From assembly GCA_019351895.1 (NCBI GenBank), contig JABBOH010000003.1, positions 124,001-188,000 of the forward strand: a stretch of DNA of 64,000 nucleotides. The letters are read 5' to 3'. Both the position numbers and the translations under genes were made by a program. This DNA is from Pseudomonadota bacterium. GTDB lineage: Bacteria > Pseudomonadota > Alphaproteobacteria > Acetobacterales > Acetobacteraceae. The number at the start of each line of letters is the position of its first letter. Within the stretch, counting starts at the first letter, position 1. The notes under the pieces are model-generated. The model saw nothing but the letters and a program-made list of their open reading frames with translations. It did no database searches and was not told the DNA's origin. This document shows positions 1 through 9,125 of the stretch, one piece after another.

Positions 1-1
1 C

Positions 2-709
2 TTTTCGCTGGCGTTGCTCGACTGGTGCACGGCGCGCGGCGTTCGGCTGATCTACGCCTCCTCGGCCGCGACCTACGGTGACGGTGCGCTCGGCTTCGAC
101 GACAACTTGAGTCTGTCGCACCTGCAGAAGCTGCGGCCGCTCAACCTCTATGGCTGGAGCAAGCACCTCTTCGATCAGGTGGTGGCGACAAGGCTGGAGG
201 CCGGGGAGAAGCCGCCGCCACTCTGCGTGGGGCTGAAGTTCTTCAACGTGTTCGGGCCCAACGAGTACCACAAGGGCCCGATGATGAGCCTCGTCTCCAA
301 GTATTTCGCGGCGATCCGCCGCGGCGAGACGATCGACCTGTTCCGCAGCTACCACCCGGACTACAAGGACGGCGAGCAACTGCGCGACTTCGTCTATGTC
401 AGCGACATCACCGACGTCATCCTCTGGCTGCTTGACGTGAAGGAGGCGGTCGGCCTCTTCAACCTCGGCAGCGGTCGTGCCCGCAGCTTCATCGACCTTG
501 TGGGGTCAATTTTTGACACGCTTGGGCTTGAGAGAAAGATCCGCTTCGTCGAAATGCCGGAGGCGATGCGTCCGCGCTACCAGTATTTCACGCAATCCGA
601 TCCGACGCGGCTGCGCGCGGCCGGGTATAACCGGCCGGGGACGGAGTTGGAGACTGCCGTCTCCCACTTCGTCCGCACGCATCTCGATACGGAGGATCCG
701 TATCGCTGA
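2..709 (+). CDS. hldD: ADP-L-glycero-D-manno-heptose 6-epimerase, 5' end outside window
   Basis: NAD(P)-dependent extended SDR that epimerises ADP-D-glycero-D-manno-heptose to the L-glycero form used in the LPS inner core; cytoplasmic. The frame is open from base 2 with no start, so about 90 N-terminal residues, including the nucleotide-binding glycine motif, lie off the window (family length about 320-330 aa; 235 codons are visible). The catalytic YxxxK appears as YGWSK, preceded by the SSAATYGDG strand. The FNVFGPNEYHKG segment and the DFVYVSD strand are typical of HldD. It ends 12 bases before the convergent binding-protein gene. Identification is confident from motifs. Confidence 0.93.
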   Translation, partial: FSLALLDWCTARGVRLIYASSAATYGDGALGFDDNLSLSHLQKLRPLNLYGWSKHLFDQVVATRLEAGEKPPPLCVGLKFFNVFGPNEYHKGPMMSLVSKYFAAIRRGETIDLFRSYHPDYKDGEQLRDFVYVSDITDVILWLLDVKEAVGLFNLGSGRARSFIDLVGSIFDTLGLERKIRFVEMPEAMRPRYQYFTQSDPTRLRAAGYNRPGTELETAVSHFVRTHLDTEDPYR

Positions 710-721
710 CGGCCGTGAAGC

Positions 722-2386
722 CTAGCTCTGGGTGATGCTGACGCCGCCGAGGTAGAGCCGGTTGGCGGTCGCGGGGAGGCCGGATACCCTGGGCGATGTC
801 GCGAAGAGGAAGTCGTAGAAATAGCCGAAGATGATCGGAGTTTCGTCGAGCAGCAGCCGCTCGATCTTGCCCGAGACCGCGCGCTGGCCCGAAAGATCAA
901 GAGCCTTGACGTAATCGACGACCAGCGCGTCATAGGTCGGGTTCTTGAAGTGCGCGGCATTCCAGGTGCCGCTGCTCACCAGCGGCGCGTTGAGCGTCAC
1001 ATTCGGCACGCCACGGTTGCCGTAGTCGGTGATGCCGAGGGTGCTGTCCAGCCAATCGGAATTCCCGAAGACCGCCTTGCCGTAGTAGGCGGCCGTGTTC
1101 TCCACATGCAGGTTGATCTTGATGCCGATCTTCTTGGCGAAGCTCTGAATCAGAACCGCGTAGTCGGGAATTTCGAGGTATTGTTCGGTGGTCAATGTGA
1201 CCGAGAAGCCGTGGCTCACACCTGCCTGCCCCAGTAGATCGCGCGCCTTCTTCAGATCCTGCTCGCGCTGCGGCACGGAGAGGTCGGTCGATGGGAAGGC
1301 GCGGCAGAAGGGGCTGTCATTGCCGACCTCCGCATAGCCCTGGAAAAGCCCGCGCACGAGCGCCTTCCGATTGATGGAAAGAGCCAACGCCTGGCGCACG
1401 CGCTTGTCCGCGAACGGCCCTTGGTCGCAGCGCATATGCACCTGCTCGTGCGAGCTCGCTTTGCAGCTGATGACCTTGAACTTCGGATTTCCAATGATGG
1501 CGCGACCGTCAGCCACCGTGATCTGCGCCAGCAGATCGACCGAGCCCGCCTGCAAGGCCAGCACCTGCGGCTGCATGTCGGTGAAGAAGGTGAACTCCAC
1601 CCGGTCGAGCAGCGCCTTCGGCCCCCAATAATCCTCGTTGCGAACGAATGACGCGCCGACCTTGGGGGTGTATTTTTCGAGCTTGAACGGGCCGGTGCCG
1701 ACGAAGCTCTGCTCGTAGTTGCCGGAATAGCCCGCCGGCAGAATGACCATGTTGTAGTTGTCGGACGACAGGACGTAGGGAAAGTTGCCGTCCGGTGCAT
1801 CGAGATGAAAGGCGACAGTCAGGTCATCGACCTTCTTCGAGTTGCCTGGAGAGAGCACGCCCTTGAAAGCAGAGAGTGCGTTCGAGCCGTTCTTCGGATC
1901 GGACAGACGATCCACGCTCGCGATGACCGCATCGGCGTTCATCGGCTCGCCATTGGTGAACTTCACGCCCGGACGCAGTTTGAAGGTCCAGACGGAGCCA
2001 TCCGTGTTGGGCGCCCAACTCGTCGCCAACACGGGCGCCAGCGTGAAATCCGCTTGGAGCCGGCACAGAAATTCGCCGGTCTGCCCGAGGATGATGAGAC
2101 CACCCTGATCGGCGATGGTGACCGGGTCGATCGCGCCGGTCGGCAGCGTGAGCGCTACGCGCAGCGCGCCGCCAGACGGCCCCGCGGCCTGCGCGGGCTC
2201 GGCCGCCGCCATGCCCATCGCGCCCGCGATGCCGCCCAGCAGCGGCAGCGACAGGCCGAGCCGGGACCCATGTGCCAGAAACCCACGGCGGTCGACGCGA
2301 CCGCCGAGGAGGTTGTCCATGAGGTCATTCTGAGCCTCGGACATGCCCCGGCGCAGGTCGGAGATGAAACGATCACGATTGGACAT
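722..2386 (-). CDS. Tat-exported ABC transporter substrate-binding protein, family 5 (peptide/nickel/opine type)
   Basis: Periplasmic solute-binding protein of the SBP_bac_5 family (554 aa), which normally delivers peptides, nickel chelates, opines or sugars to an ABC permease. The start at 2386 is preferred over upstream codons because GAGGA sits 8 nt before it. The N-terminus has an unusually long n-region with RRGFL at residues 33-37, a hydrophobic stretch, and a likely cleavage site near residue 72 (AQA), which suggests Tat export. The body carries the family signature around FKLRPGVKFTNGEPMNADAV and the late FGYFYDFLF segment. No permease or ATPase gene adjoins it, so it is an orphan or its transporter lies elsewhere. 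The substrate cannot be predicted. Confidence 0.85.
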   Translation of the reverse strand: MSNRDRFISDLRRGMSEAQNDLMDNLLGGRVDRRGFLAHGSRLGLSLPLLGGIAGAMGMAAAEPAQAAGPSGGALRVALTLPTGAIDPVTIADQGGLIILGQTGEFLCRLQADFTLAPVLATSWAPNTDGSVWTFKLRPGVKFTNGEPMNADAVIASVDRLSDPKNGSNALSAFKGVLSPGNSKKVDDLTVAFHLDAPDGNFPYVLSSDNYNMVILPAGYSGNYEQSFVGTGPFKLEKYTPKVGASFVRNEDYWGPKALLDRVEFTFFTDMQPQVLALQAGSVDLLAQITVADGRAIIGNPKFKVISCKASSHEQVHMRCDQGPFADKRVRQALALSINRKALVRGLFQGYAEVGNDSPFCRAFPSTDLSVPQREQDLKKARDLLGQAGVSHGFSVTLTTEQYLEIPDYAVLIQSFAKKIGIKINLHVENTAAYYGKAVFGNSDWLDSTLGITDYGNRGVPNVTLNAPLVSSGTWNAAHFKNPTYDALVVDYVKALDLSGQRAVSGKIERLLLDETPIIFGYFYDFLFATSPRVSGLPATANRLYLGGVSITQS

Positions 2387-2500
2387 GAAGTTCCTCGGTA
2401 ATGGCCCGCTACACGCAGGGCAGTTGCCAGCATGACTGGTATGCACGCAAAGCAACCGAGAGGCCAGAGCACGGGCCGGCGAATCCGGAAGTTTCAGCCC

Positions 2501-3508
2501 CTAAACGTCTTTGGTCGCAGGCTGCGTCATTCCAGCCATCATGACCGCCTGGATCACGGCAGCGCGCAGGCTCGCGGCGCTCGCCTGACCCGTCCCGGCG
2601 ATTTCGAAGGCGGTGCCGTGATCAACGCTCGTCCGCACGAAGGGCAGCCCCACGGTGATGTTCACCCCTTGGTCGATCCCGAGGTATTTGACCGGGATCA
2701 GCCCCTGGTCGTGGTACTGGGCGACCACCACGTCGAACTCGCCCTGCCGTGCGCGCATGAACACCGTGTCTCCGGAGAGCGGCCCCGTGACGTCGATCCC
2801 CTCGCCCCGGGCGCGCGCGACGGCGGGCGCGATGATTGCCTCATCCTCCGGCCCGAACATACCGCCCTCCCCCGCGTGCGGATTGAGCCCGGCGACCGCC
2901 ACGCGTGGCCGGGCGATGCCGAACTGCCGCCCAGCGAGATCGGCGAGCCGGATCGCGCGAAGCTCGTGCTCAGGCGTCACCGCGCGGATCGCATCCGCGA
3001 GCGAGACATGGATGCTGACCAGCAGCACGCGCAGCTCGTTGTTGGCGAGCATCATGGCGTAGTCGGCAGTGCCCGCGCGCTCGGCGAGGATCTCGGTATG
3101 GCCGGGATAATCGATTCCGGCCGCGTTCATCGCTGCCTTGTTGATGGGCGCGGTGACGATGGCTGAAATCCGCCGCGCCTGCACTTCGTCGATGGCGCGC
3201 GAGATATAATCGAAGGCGGCTGCCCCGGCACGCGCGTCGATCCGCCCGAACGGCAAGTCCGCGGGCAGGTCGCCCACGGGCAGCACCTCGATCCGCCCAG
3301 CGCCGCCGCGCGCCTGATCCGGCGTCTCGATCGTCACGACCTCCAGCGGCATGTCCAGCAGCGCCACCGCGCGCCGCAGAATGGCCGCGTCGCCGATGAC
3401 GATGGCGGGCGCGGGCAGCCCCTCGGCAAACAGCTTGGCGATGATCTCCGGCCCGATCCCGGCCGGATCGCCCATCGTGATGCCCAACGGTCGCTGCGTC
3501 ATGAACAT
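2501..3508 (-). CDS. pdxA: 4-hydroxythreonine-4-phosphate dehydrogenase
   Basis: Oxidises 4-phosphooxy-L-threonine to 2-amino-3-oxo-4-(phosphooxy)butyrate, which PdxJ condenses with deoxyxylulose 5-phosphate to pyridoxine phosphate. The N-terminus ITMGDPAGIGPEI is diagnostic. The three metal-binding histidines are seen in DYPGHTEI, LNPHAGEGG and AQYHDQGLIPVK. Length (335 aa) is normal. ATG 3508 has AGGGG 5 nt upstream; ATG 3502 is an alternative. It faces the 2OG-Fe dioxygenase gene across 54 bases, and pdxJ lies just beyond, so the two central enzymes of DXP-dependent B6 synthesis are neighbours here. A catabolic PdxA2 role is less likely because no DUF1537 kinase is present. Confidence 0.93.
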   Translation of the reverse strand: MFMTQRPLGITMGDPAGIGPEIIAKLFAEGLPAPAIVIGDAAILRRAVALLDMPLEVVTIETPDQARGGAGRIEVLPVGDLPADLPFGRIDARAGAAAFDYISRAIDEVQARRISAIVTAPINKAAMNAAGIDYPGHTEILAERAGTADYAMMLANNELRVLLVSIHVSLADAIRAVTPEHELRAIRLADLAGRQFGIARPRVAVAGLNPHAGEGGMFGPEDEAIIAPAVARARGEGIDVTGPLSGDTVFMRARQGEFDVVVAQYHDQGLIPVKYLGIDQGVNITVGLPFVRTSVDHGTAFEIAGTGQASAASLRAAVIQAVMMAGMTQPATKDV

Positions 3509-3562
3509 GATTCCCCTGCGGCCTCTCACCACCTAGTTCATGAGAGGTCGTGTACAAAGCCC

Positions 3563-4336
3563 ATGGTGGATCGGACGGAGCGGATACGAGCGATGGCGGC
3601 GAGCACGAAGACGGATAAAGACCGCAGCGCGACGGTCATGCAGGCGCTGGAGGCGCGCGGCTTCGCGCAGGTCGAGGCCGCTGACATGCGCGCCATGCTG
3701 GAGCCTGCCGGCCTTAGCGACTGGGCGGGCTTCGCACAAAGCTGGGACGATCTCGGCCTCGACCGCTTCATGGCCGATGGCGGTCGCTACCGCCGCCGGC
3801 GCTTCGCGGCCTTCGCCGTGGCCGGCGGCCAGATTACCCGCAAGCCGCATCAGCCGCATTATCAGAGCCGCGACTACAACGCCCTGAACGGAGGCATCGC
3901 CCGCTGGTTCGAGCCGGTGACGGAGGCCATCGGCCAGCACGCCGCCACCACCGCCGTCCTGCGGGTCTGCGACGGTCTTTTCACGGGCCTCACCCCGCCC
4001 GATCTGCGGCCCGAGCGCTGGCATGTCGAGATGCACCAGTTCCGGATCGAGGCGCGGTCGGACCAGGAGGGCGCGCCGACCCCCGAGGGCCTCCACCGGG
4101 ACGGCGTCGACTGGGTGCTGGTGCTGCTCGTCCGGCGCCAAAACGTGGAACGCGGCGAGACCAACATCACGGATTTACAGCGCGCCCTCGTCTCGAGCTT
4201 CACCCTCGCCGAGCCGATGGATGCGGCGCTCGTCGATGACAGCCGGGTCTTTCACGGCGTCACGCCCATCCGCCCGCTCGATCCGGCGCGGCCGTCCTTC
4301 CGCGACGTGCTCGTCGTGACTTTCCGCAGAGAGTAG
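3563..4336 (+). CDS. 2OG-Fe(II) dioxygenase family protein (2OG-Fe_Oxy_2, amino-acid hydroxylase-like)
   Basis: A 257-aa protein resembling the PF10014 family, whose characterised members hydroxylate free amino acids such as isoleucine using Fe(II), O2 and 2-oxoglutarate. The iron site is visible as H178-R-D180 and H231, with R247 in FRDVLVVTFR as the likely 2-oxoglutarate anchor. The start is uncertain: ATG 3563 is used, but ATG 3593 is also possible and neither has a strong ribosome site. It is transcribed away from pdxA, and its stop lies inside the ribosome-binding site of pdxJ (TAGGAG, 11 nt before the pdxJ ATG), so the two are probably translated together. The substrate is unknown; the coupling with a B6 gene is unexplained. 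Confidence 0.8.
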   Translation: MVDRTERIRAMAASTKTDKDRSATVMQALEARGFAQVEAADMRAMLEPAGLSDWAGFAQSWDDLGLDRFMADGGRYRRRRFAAFAVAGGQITRKPHQPHYQSRDYNALNGGIARWFEPVTEAIGQHAATTAVLRVCDGLFTGLTPPDLRPERWHVEMHQFRIEARSDQEGAPTPEGLHRDGVDWVLVLLVRRQNVERGETNITDLQRALVSSFTLAEPMDAALVDDSRVFHGVTPIRPLDPARPSFRDVLVVTFRRE

Positions 4337-4346
4337 GAGACACCGC

Positions 4347-5102
4347 ATGGCGAAGCTCAGCGTGAACCTGAACAAGATCGCCCTCCTGCGGAATACGCGG
4401 AGGACGGGCGTGCCGGACATCGCGCGGTTCGCGCGCCTCGCCCATGACGCCGGCGCGCATGGGCTGACCGTCCATCCGCGACCGGACGAGCGCCATATCC
4501 GCCGCGACGACGTGGTGATGCTGGATGCCCTGATGCGCCCCTGGCGTCCCGCTTTCGAGTTCAACATCGAGGGCTATCCGGACCACCGCTTCATGGAGTT
4601 GGTGGCGGCGGTGAGACCCGAGCAATGCACGCTGGTGCCGGACGGTCCCGGCGTCTTCACCTCGGACGAAGGCTGGAAGCTCGACACCGAGCAGGTGCAG
4701 GTGGTGCGGGAAGCGGTCGACGCCCTGCACCGCCTCGGCAGCCGGGCGATCGTCTTCGTCGATCCTGATCCTCAGGTCGTCGCGCGCGTCCGTCAGGTAG
4801 GCGCCGACGGCATCGAAATCTACACCGGCGGCTATGCCGAGATGTTCCGCGCCGGCCACCCCGAGGGGCTGCTCTCGGCCTGTGCCGATACCGCCGCCGC
4901 CGCCGCCTCGCTCGGCCTCGTGGTCAATGTCGGCCACGATCTCAACCTCGATAACCTGCCGCCTCTGGTCGCCGCCGCGCCACACCTCGCCGAGGCCTCC
5001 ATCGGCCATGAGTTGACGGCGGATGCCCTGCTGATGGGCTGGACCGAGGCGATCGCCTGCTACCGGGCCGCGCTTGCACCGCAGGAGCGGCCCGCCATCT
5101 AA
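4347..5102 (+). CDS. pdxJ: Pyridoxine 5'-phosphate synthase
   Basis: TIM-barrel enzyme (251 aa, normal length) that condenses 1-deoxy-D-xylulose 5-phosphate with the PdxA product to form pyridoxine 5'-phosphate in the cytoplasm. Characteristic segments are SVNLNKIALLRNTR, LTVHPRPDERHI, FNIEGYP, CTLVPD, VVNVGHDLNLDNL and ASIGHELTADAL; they contain the catalytic Glu and His residues of the family. AGGAG overlaps the stop codon of the upstream dioxygenase, indicating translational coupling. The more usual alphaproteobacterial partner downstream, acpS, is absent here; a cation antiporter follows after 51 bases. Confidence 0.95.
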   Translation: MAKLSVNLNKIALLRNTRRTGVPDIARFARLAHDAGAHGLTVHPRPDERHIRRDDVVMLDALMRPWRPAFEFNIEGYPDHRFMELVAAVRPEQCTLVPDGPGVFTSDEGWKLDTEQVQVVREAVDALHRLGSRAIVFVDPDPQVVARVRQVGADGIEIYTGGYAEMFRAGHPEGLLSACADTAAAAASLGLVVNVGHDLNLDNLPPLVAAAPHLAEASIGHELTADALLMGWTEAIACYRAALAPQERPAI

Positions 5103-5153
5103 GGGCGGGTCCTCCCGCCATCCGGCGCAGATGGATTTCGGAAGGGCTGGAAT

Positions 5154-6962
5154 TTGGCATCGGCGCTCGCCACAGGCGTTCTCATCATCATCGTCGGCGG
5201 CGTGGCGGCGCAGTGGCTCGCCTGGCGCTTCCGGCTGCCGGCCATCGTGCTGTTGCTTGCGGTCGGCCTGCTCGCGGGGCCGGTCTTCGAGGTCATCCAC
5301 CCATCCCGCGCCATGGCCGGCACGCTGGGCCCCATGGTCGGTCTCGCGGTCTGCATCGTCGTCTTTGAGGGCGGCCTCGCGCTCAACCTGCGCGAGTTGC
5401 GAGCCGCGGGCGAGGGGGTGCTTCGCCTCACCGTCGTGGCCCTGCCGATCAGCTTCGTCCTCGGCACGGTCGCCGCCCGCGCCTGCACGGGTATGTCCTG
5501 GGGTGCCGCCACGCTCTACGGCGCCATCACCGTCGTCACCGGTCCCACCGTCATCCTGCCGCTTCTGCGCCACACGCGGCTCGACCGCCGGGCCGCGTCC
5601 TTCCTGAAATGGGAGGCGATCGTCAACGATCCGGTCGGCGCGTTGCTCGCCGCCGTCGTGCTCGATGTCGCGACGACGAAAGGCGGCGGTGTCGAGGCCG
5701 TCGGCGCCAGCGTGGTCGCGGGCGCGGCGCTGGCCGTGGCGCTCGGTGCAGGTGCGGCCTTCCTGGTGCGTTTCCTGTTCACCCGGGACCTGATGCCGGA
5801 GCCGCTGAAGACCCCGGTCCTGCTCGCTCTGGCGATGGGCGTCTACGTGCTCGGCAATCTCAGCCTGAGCGAGGCGGGGTTGATTGCATCGACCGTCTTC
5901 GGCGTGGCGCTCGCCAATCTCCGCGTTCCCGGTCTCGCTGAGCTTCGCCGCTTCAAGGAGGCGCTGGTCGTCCTCATCGTATCAGCGCTGTTCATCACCC
6001 TCGCGGCGGATCTGGATCGTCACGTGCTGACGCAGCTCTCCTGGCCTCTGATCGGGCTGACGACCGCGATGCTGATCCTCGTCCGGCCGGCGGCGATCGG
6101 TCTCGCGACCGTCCGCAGCGGTCTCACCTGGCAGGAGCGGGCGATCACCGGCTGGATCGCGCCGCGCGGGATCGTCGCGGCCGCCGTCGCCGGCGTGGCG
6201 GGGCTCCGCATGCAATCCGCCGGCATCCACGGCGCCAACCTCATCATGCCCGCCGTCTTCGCGCTGATCACGGCGACCGTCATCCTGCACGGCTTCTCGC
6301 TCGGCCCGCTGGCACGGCGGCTCAAGCTGCGTCTCGGCGCTACCCCGGGCCTCGCGATCGTCGGTGCTTCGGACTGGAGCACGGACCTCGCCGCCTGCCT
6401 GCATCAGGCGGGCGTCGGCGTGCTGCTCGTCGACACCTACCCCGGCGCGCTGAAGCCGGCGCGCGCGCTCGGCCTGCCGGTTCTGCAAGCGGAGTTGCTC
6501 AGCGACCACGGCGAGGAGGCGCTCGAAAGCCGCGCCATCGACTGGGTTCTGGCGGCGACCCCGAACGATATCTACAACGGGCTCGTCTGCGCCCGCCTCG
6601 GTCCTGACCTCGGACGCGAGCGCGTGTTCCAGACTGGCCCCTCCGGCGGCCTCGATCCGCATCGCTGGGTGAGCCGCGACTGGCGCGGCAAGGTGCTGGG
6701 CGCGCCGCCATGGGAGGCATCTTCCCTCTCCAGCCGCTATGCCGCCGGCTGGCGGTTCGCGGCCATCACCCTGCAGGAGGCGGCGCTGCCGGACGGGCGC
6801 GTGCCGCTGATCCATGTCCGGCACGGCGCCATCAGCCTCGTCTCGGTCGAAGACGAGGCAACGCCCAAGGTGGAGGCGGGAGACATCGCGATCGTCTTCG
6901 GAGAGGTTCCGGTGGAACACGATGAGGCCGCGGGCGCACCGGAAACGCTCGCGCATGGTTAG
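5154..6962 (+). CDS. CPA1-type cation:proton antiporter with C-terminal regulatory region
   Basis: Inner-membrane Na+(K+)/H+ exchanger, 602 aa. About twelve hydrophobic segments fill residues 1-390. The conserved pore signatures ITVVTGPTVILPLLRHTRL and EAIVNDPVGALL match the NhaP/CPA1 family, the Asp of NDP being the expected ion-binding residue. Residues 395-600 are cytosolic and begin with a Rossmann-like strand (GLAIVGASDWS), similar to TrkA-N domains that gate K+ antiporters. The start is TTG with GGAAGG about 8 nt upstream; no better in-frame start exists. Its end overlaps the following lipoprotein start by 8 bases. Ion specificity is not deducible. Confidence 0.88.
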   Translation: MASALATGVLIIIVGGVAAQWLAWRFRLPAIVLLLAVGLLAGPVFEVIHPSRAMAGTLGPMVGLAVCIVVFEGGLALNLRELRAAGEGVLRLTVVALPISFVLGTVAARACTGMSWGAATLYGAITVVTGPTVILPLLRHTRLDRRAASFLKWEAIVNDPVGALLAAVVLDVATTKGGGVEAVGASVVAGAALAVALGAGAAFLVRFLFTRDLMPEPLKTPVLLALAMGVYVLGNLSLSEAGLIASTVFGVALANLRVPGLAELRRFKEALVVLIVSALFITLAADLDRHVLTQLSWPLIGLTTAMLILVRPAAIGLATVRSGLTWQERAITGWIAPRGIVAAAVAGVAGLRMQSAGIHGANLIMPAVFALITATVILHGFSLGPLARRLKLRLGATPGLAIVGASDWSTDLAACLHQAGVGVLLVDTYPGALKPARALGLPVLQAELLSDHGEEALESRAIDWVLAATPNDIYNGLVCARLGPDLGRERVFQTGPSGGLDPHRWVSRDWRGKVLGAPPWEASSLSSRYAAGWRFAAITLQEAALPDGRVPLIHVRHGAISLVSVEDEATPKVEAGDIAIVFGEVPVEHDEAAGAPETLAHG

Positions 6963-7716
6963 ATGGCCGTGCCGCGTCGCCTGGGCTGCCGTGCTGCTAG
7001 TCGCCGGCTGCGCGGCGCCCGGCTCTCACGCGCCGCCATTCGCCCGTGTCCCTTACGAAGCCTTCTCGCGGCAGGCAGCCGTCGCCATTGCGCTGGGCGA
7101 GTGGCGGCTCTGGGGCAGCCGCGTCGACAACGACCCGATCAGCTACGCGCCCACCGACCTCGACGCGATTCCCGAGCGTCAGGAAGGTTTGTGGCAGCGT
7201 GTCGGCGAATATTGGTGGCAGGGCATGGACGCCGGCGAGCGTGACGCCCGCTACACCGGCAAGCACGATGCCAAGGGGAAGGTCTTCCCGGCCCGCATCA
7301 ACGGCCGCTTCGCCTGGTCGGCCGCGTTCATTTCCTACGTCATGCGCATCGCTGGGGCGGGGCGCGCCTTCCCGTACGCGCCCGCGCATTCGACGTATAT
7401 CGACGCCGCCGTACGCGACCAGACGCCGCTGCTGACGGCCGAGGATCCCGCCGTCTATGCGCCGCGCGTCGGCGATATCGTCTGCTTTGGGCGGGACCGG
7501 GCGGCCGGCCTCCGCTTCCACGACCTGCCGACGGACGGGTTCTTCCCCGCCCATTGCGGCATCGTAACGGGTGAACCGCAGGGCGAGATCGACATGGTGG
7601 GCGGCAATGTCGACGACGCGGTGGTGATGACGCAAGTGGCGACGCTGCCCGGCGGCCTTTTGTCCGACGCGATTTTTCCGTGGCTCGTCGTGCTGCGCGT
7701 CAACGCGCCGTCATAG
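6955..7716 (+). CDS. DUF2272 domain lipoprotein
   Basis: Predicted lipoprotein of 253 aa. The start at 6955 places a lipobox (VAG-C19) after a short basic-hydrophobic signal; a longer start at 6922 is possible. The domain carries the DUF2272 hallmark WSAAFISYVMR and the AHSTYIDAA and FPAHCGIV segments, a fold usually compared with CHAP/NlpC cysteine hydrolases. The usual catalytic Cys position appears as Ser (W-S-A), as far as I can align by eye, so hydrolytic activity is uncertain. It overlaps the antiporter gene by 8 bases, suggesting co-expression. Function unknown; a cell-wall-associated role is inferred from family and location. Confidence 0.8.
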   Translation: MVRWPCRVAWAAVLLVAGCAAPGSHAPPFARVPYEAFSRQAAVAIALGEWRLWGSRVDNDPISYAPTDLDAIPERQEGLWQRVGEYWWQGMDAGERDARYTGKHDAKGKVFPARINGRFAWSAAFISYVMRIAGAGRAFPYAPAHSTYIDAAVRDQTPLLTAEDPAVYAPRVGDIVCFGRDRAAGLRFHDLPTDGFFPAHCGIVTGEPQGEIDMVGGNVDDAVVMTQVATLPGGLLSDAIFPWLVVLRVNAPS

Positions 7717-7726
7717 GAACAGCCTC

Positions 7727-9040
7727 TCAATACGCCAGCAGGTTGTCCCGGAACTGCTGGTGCTCGTAGGTGGTGCGCACAAGCCCGCGCTGCTGCAGCG
7801 CCGGCACCAGACCCTCGGTGATCTCCGCCACGCTCCTGCGGCTCACATTCGGCAGGGCGATGAGGAAGCCGTCGCCGCCCACCTCCTGCATCACCTCGTC
7901 CATCTGGTCGGCGACCATCTCGGGCGTGCCGACGAGATCGACGCAGGCGCCCGCGCTGCTGTAGTCGATGATCGCCTCGCGCAACGTGTTCTTCCCGGCC
8001 TTGCGCAGGAATCCGGCGAGGCTCGACTGATGCCCGTTGGTCGAAAGCTCGCCGACCGGCGCATCCAAGTCGCAGCCCGAGAAGTCGATGTTCGTCATCC
8101 AGCCGAGCTGGGCCAGACGCCGGTCGATGTTCCGGGCCGCATCGGTGCGTCGTTCGTCGGCAAGCGCACGGGCCTCGGATGCTGTGCGCGCCAGGATCGG
8201 ATAGACCATGAACAGCGTCTTGCAGCTGTCGGGGTCGCGTCCGATGCCGCGCATCTGCGTGCGGACATCCTGGCGATAGTCCTTCATGCCGTCGATGCCC
8301 TTGGGATGAGCGACGATCGTGTCGGCATAGCGGGCGGCGGTCGCGCGGCCCTTGGCCGAGCCCCCGGCCTGCGCGATCACCGGCCTGCCCTGCGGACAGG
8401 GGCCGGAATTCAGCGGACCTCGGCTCGCGTAGTATTGACCCTTGTAGTCGATGGTGTGGACGCGTTCGGGGTCGATCAGCACGCCGGTCTTGCGGTCGGC
8501 CACAATCGCGCCCGGCTCCCAGGAATCCCAAAGTTTCGTTACGACTTCGATGTATTCCGCCGCCATCTCGTAGCGCAGGTCGTGCTCAGGCAGACGGTCG
8601 AGGCCGAAATTCTGCCCGGAATAGTCCGAGCTGCCGGTCACCATGTTCCAGCCCGCGCGGCCGGCCGAGATCTGATCCAGGGTGCCGACGATGCGCGCGG
8701 TCAGATAGGGATGATAGGCGAAGGTCGAGAGCGTCGGCACGATGCCGATACGGCGCGTCGCGGCCAGCATCAGGGACGCGATGACCGACGGCTCCTGGCG
8801 GGGGACGGACATGCCGTTCTTCAGGAACATGTCGCGCTTGTTCTGCCAGTTCTGGCCGATATAGATGCTGTCTTCAAGCAGCAGATAATCGAAGGCCGCG
8901 CGCTCCAGCGAGCGCGCGAGATCGAGGAACATCTCCGCCGACATCCACTCCTCGCTGATGTTTCCGGTCCACTCCTGACCCCAGGCCTGGATGCTGGAGC
9001 CCTGGAGAAACCACGCGAGATGGAATGTGTTCGCAGCCAC
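7727..9040 (-). CDS. LLM-class flavin-dependent monooxygenase (NtaA/SnaA/DszA group)
   Basis: Two-component FMNH2-dependent monooxygenase of the bacterial luciferase fold, about 437 aa. Family members cleave C-N or C-S bonds (nitrilotriacetate, alkyl and aromatic sulfur compounds). Characteristic segments are NMVTGSSDYSGQNFG (substrate and flavin pocket), PQGRPVIAQAGGSAKGRATAARYAD and the C-terminal GDGFLI. No in-frame ATG precedes the domain; GTG 9040 with GGAG 10 nt upstream is chosen and gives the family's usual length. No flavin reductase or transporter gene adjoins it. It follows the TPR-glycosyltransferase gene on the same strand with an 85-base gap. Substrate unknown. Confidence 0.85.
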   Translation of the reverse strand: MAANTFHLAWFLQGSSIQAWGQEWTGNISEEWMSAEMFLDLARSLERAAFDYLLLEDSIYIGQNWQNKRDMFLKNGMSVPRQEPSVIASLMLAATRRIGIVPTLSTFAYHPYLTARIVGTLDQISAGRAGWNMVTGSSDYSGQNFGLDRLPEHDLRYEMAAEYIEVVTKLWDSWEPGAIVADRKTGVLIDPERVHTIDYKGQYYASRGPLNSGPCPQGRPVIAQAGGSAKGRATAARYADTIVAHPKGIDGMKDYRQDVRTQMRGIGRDPDSCKTLFMVYPILARTASEARALADERRTDAARNIDRRLAQLGWMTNIDFSGCDLDAPVGELSTNGHQSSLAGFLRKAGKNTLREAIIDYSSAGACVDLVGTPEMVADQMDEVMQEVGGDGFLIALPNVSRRSVAEITEGLVPALQQRGLVRTTYEHQQFRDNLLAY

Positions 9041-9125
9041 GGGATCGATGCTCCGCTGAGGGGTGGAGCATCTCGGGCAAGCAAGGTTCAAGCCGCCGCG
9101 TAGTCCCCCCTGAGTGCGGACGGCG

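Noticed and set aside
2501-3508. Catabolic PdxA2 (four-carbon sugar acid pathway)
   Set aside because: No DUF1537 kinase or aldolase neighbour; pdxJ lies close, so B6 synthesis is simpler.
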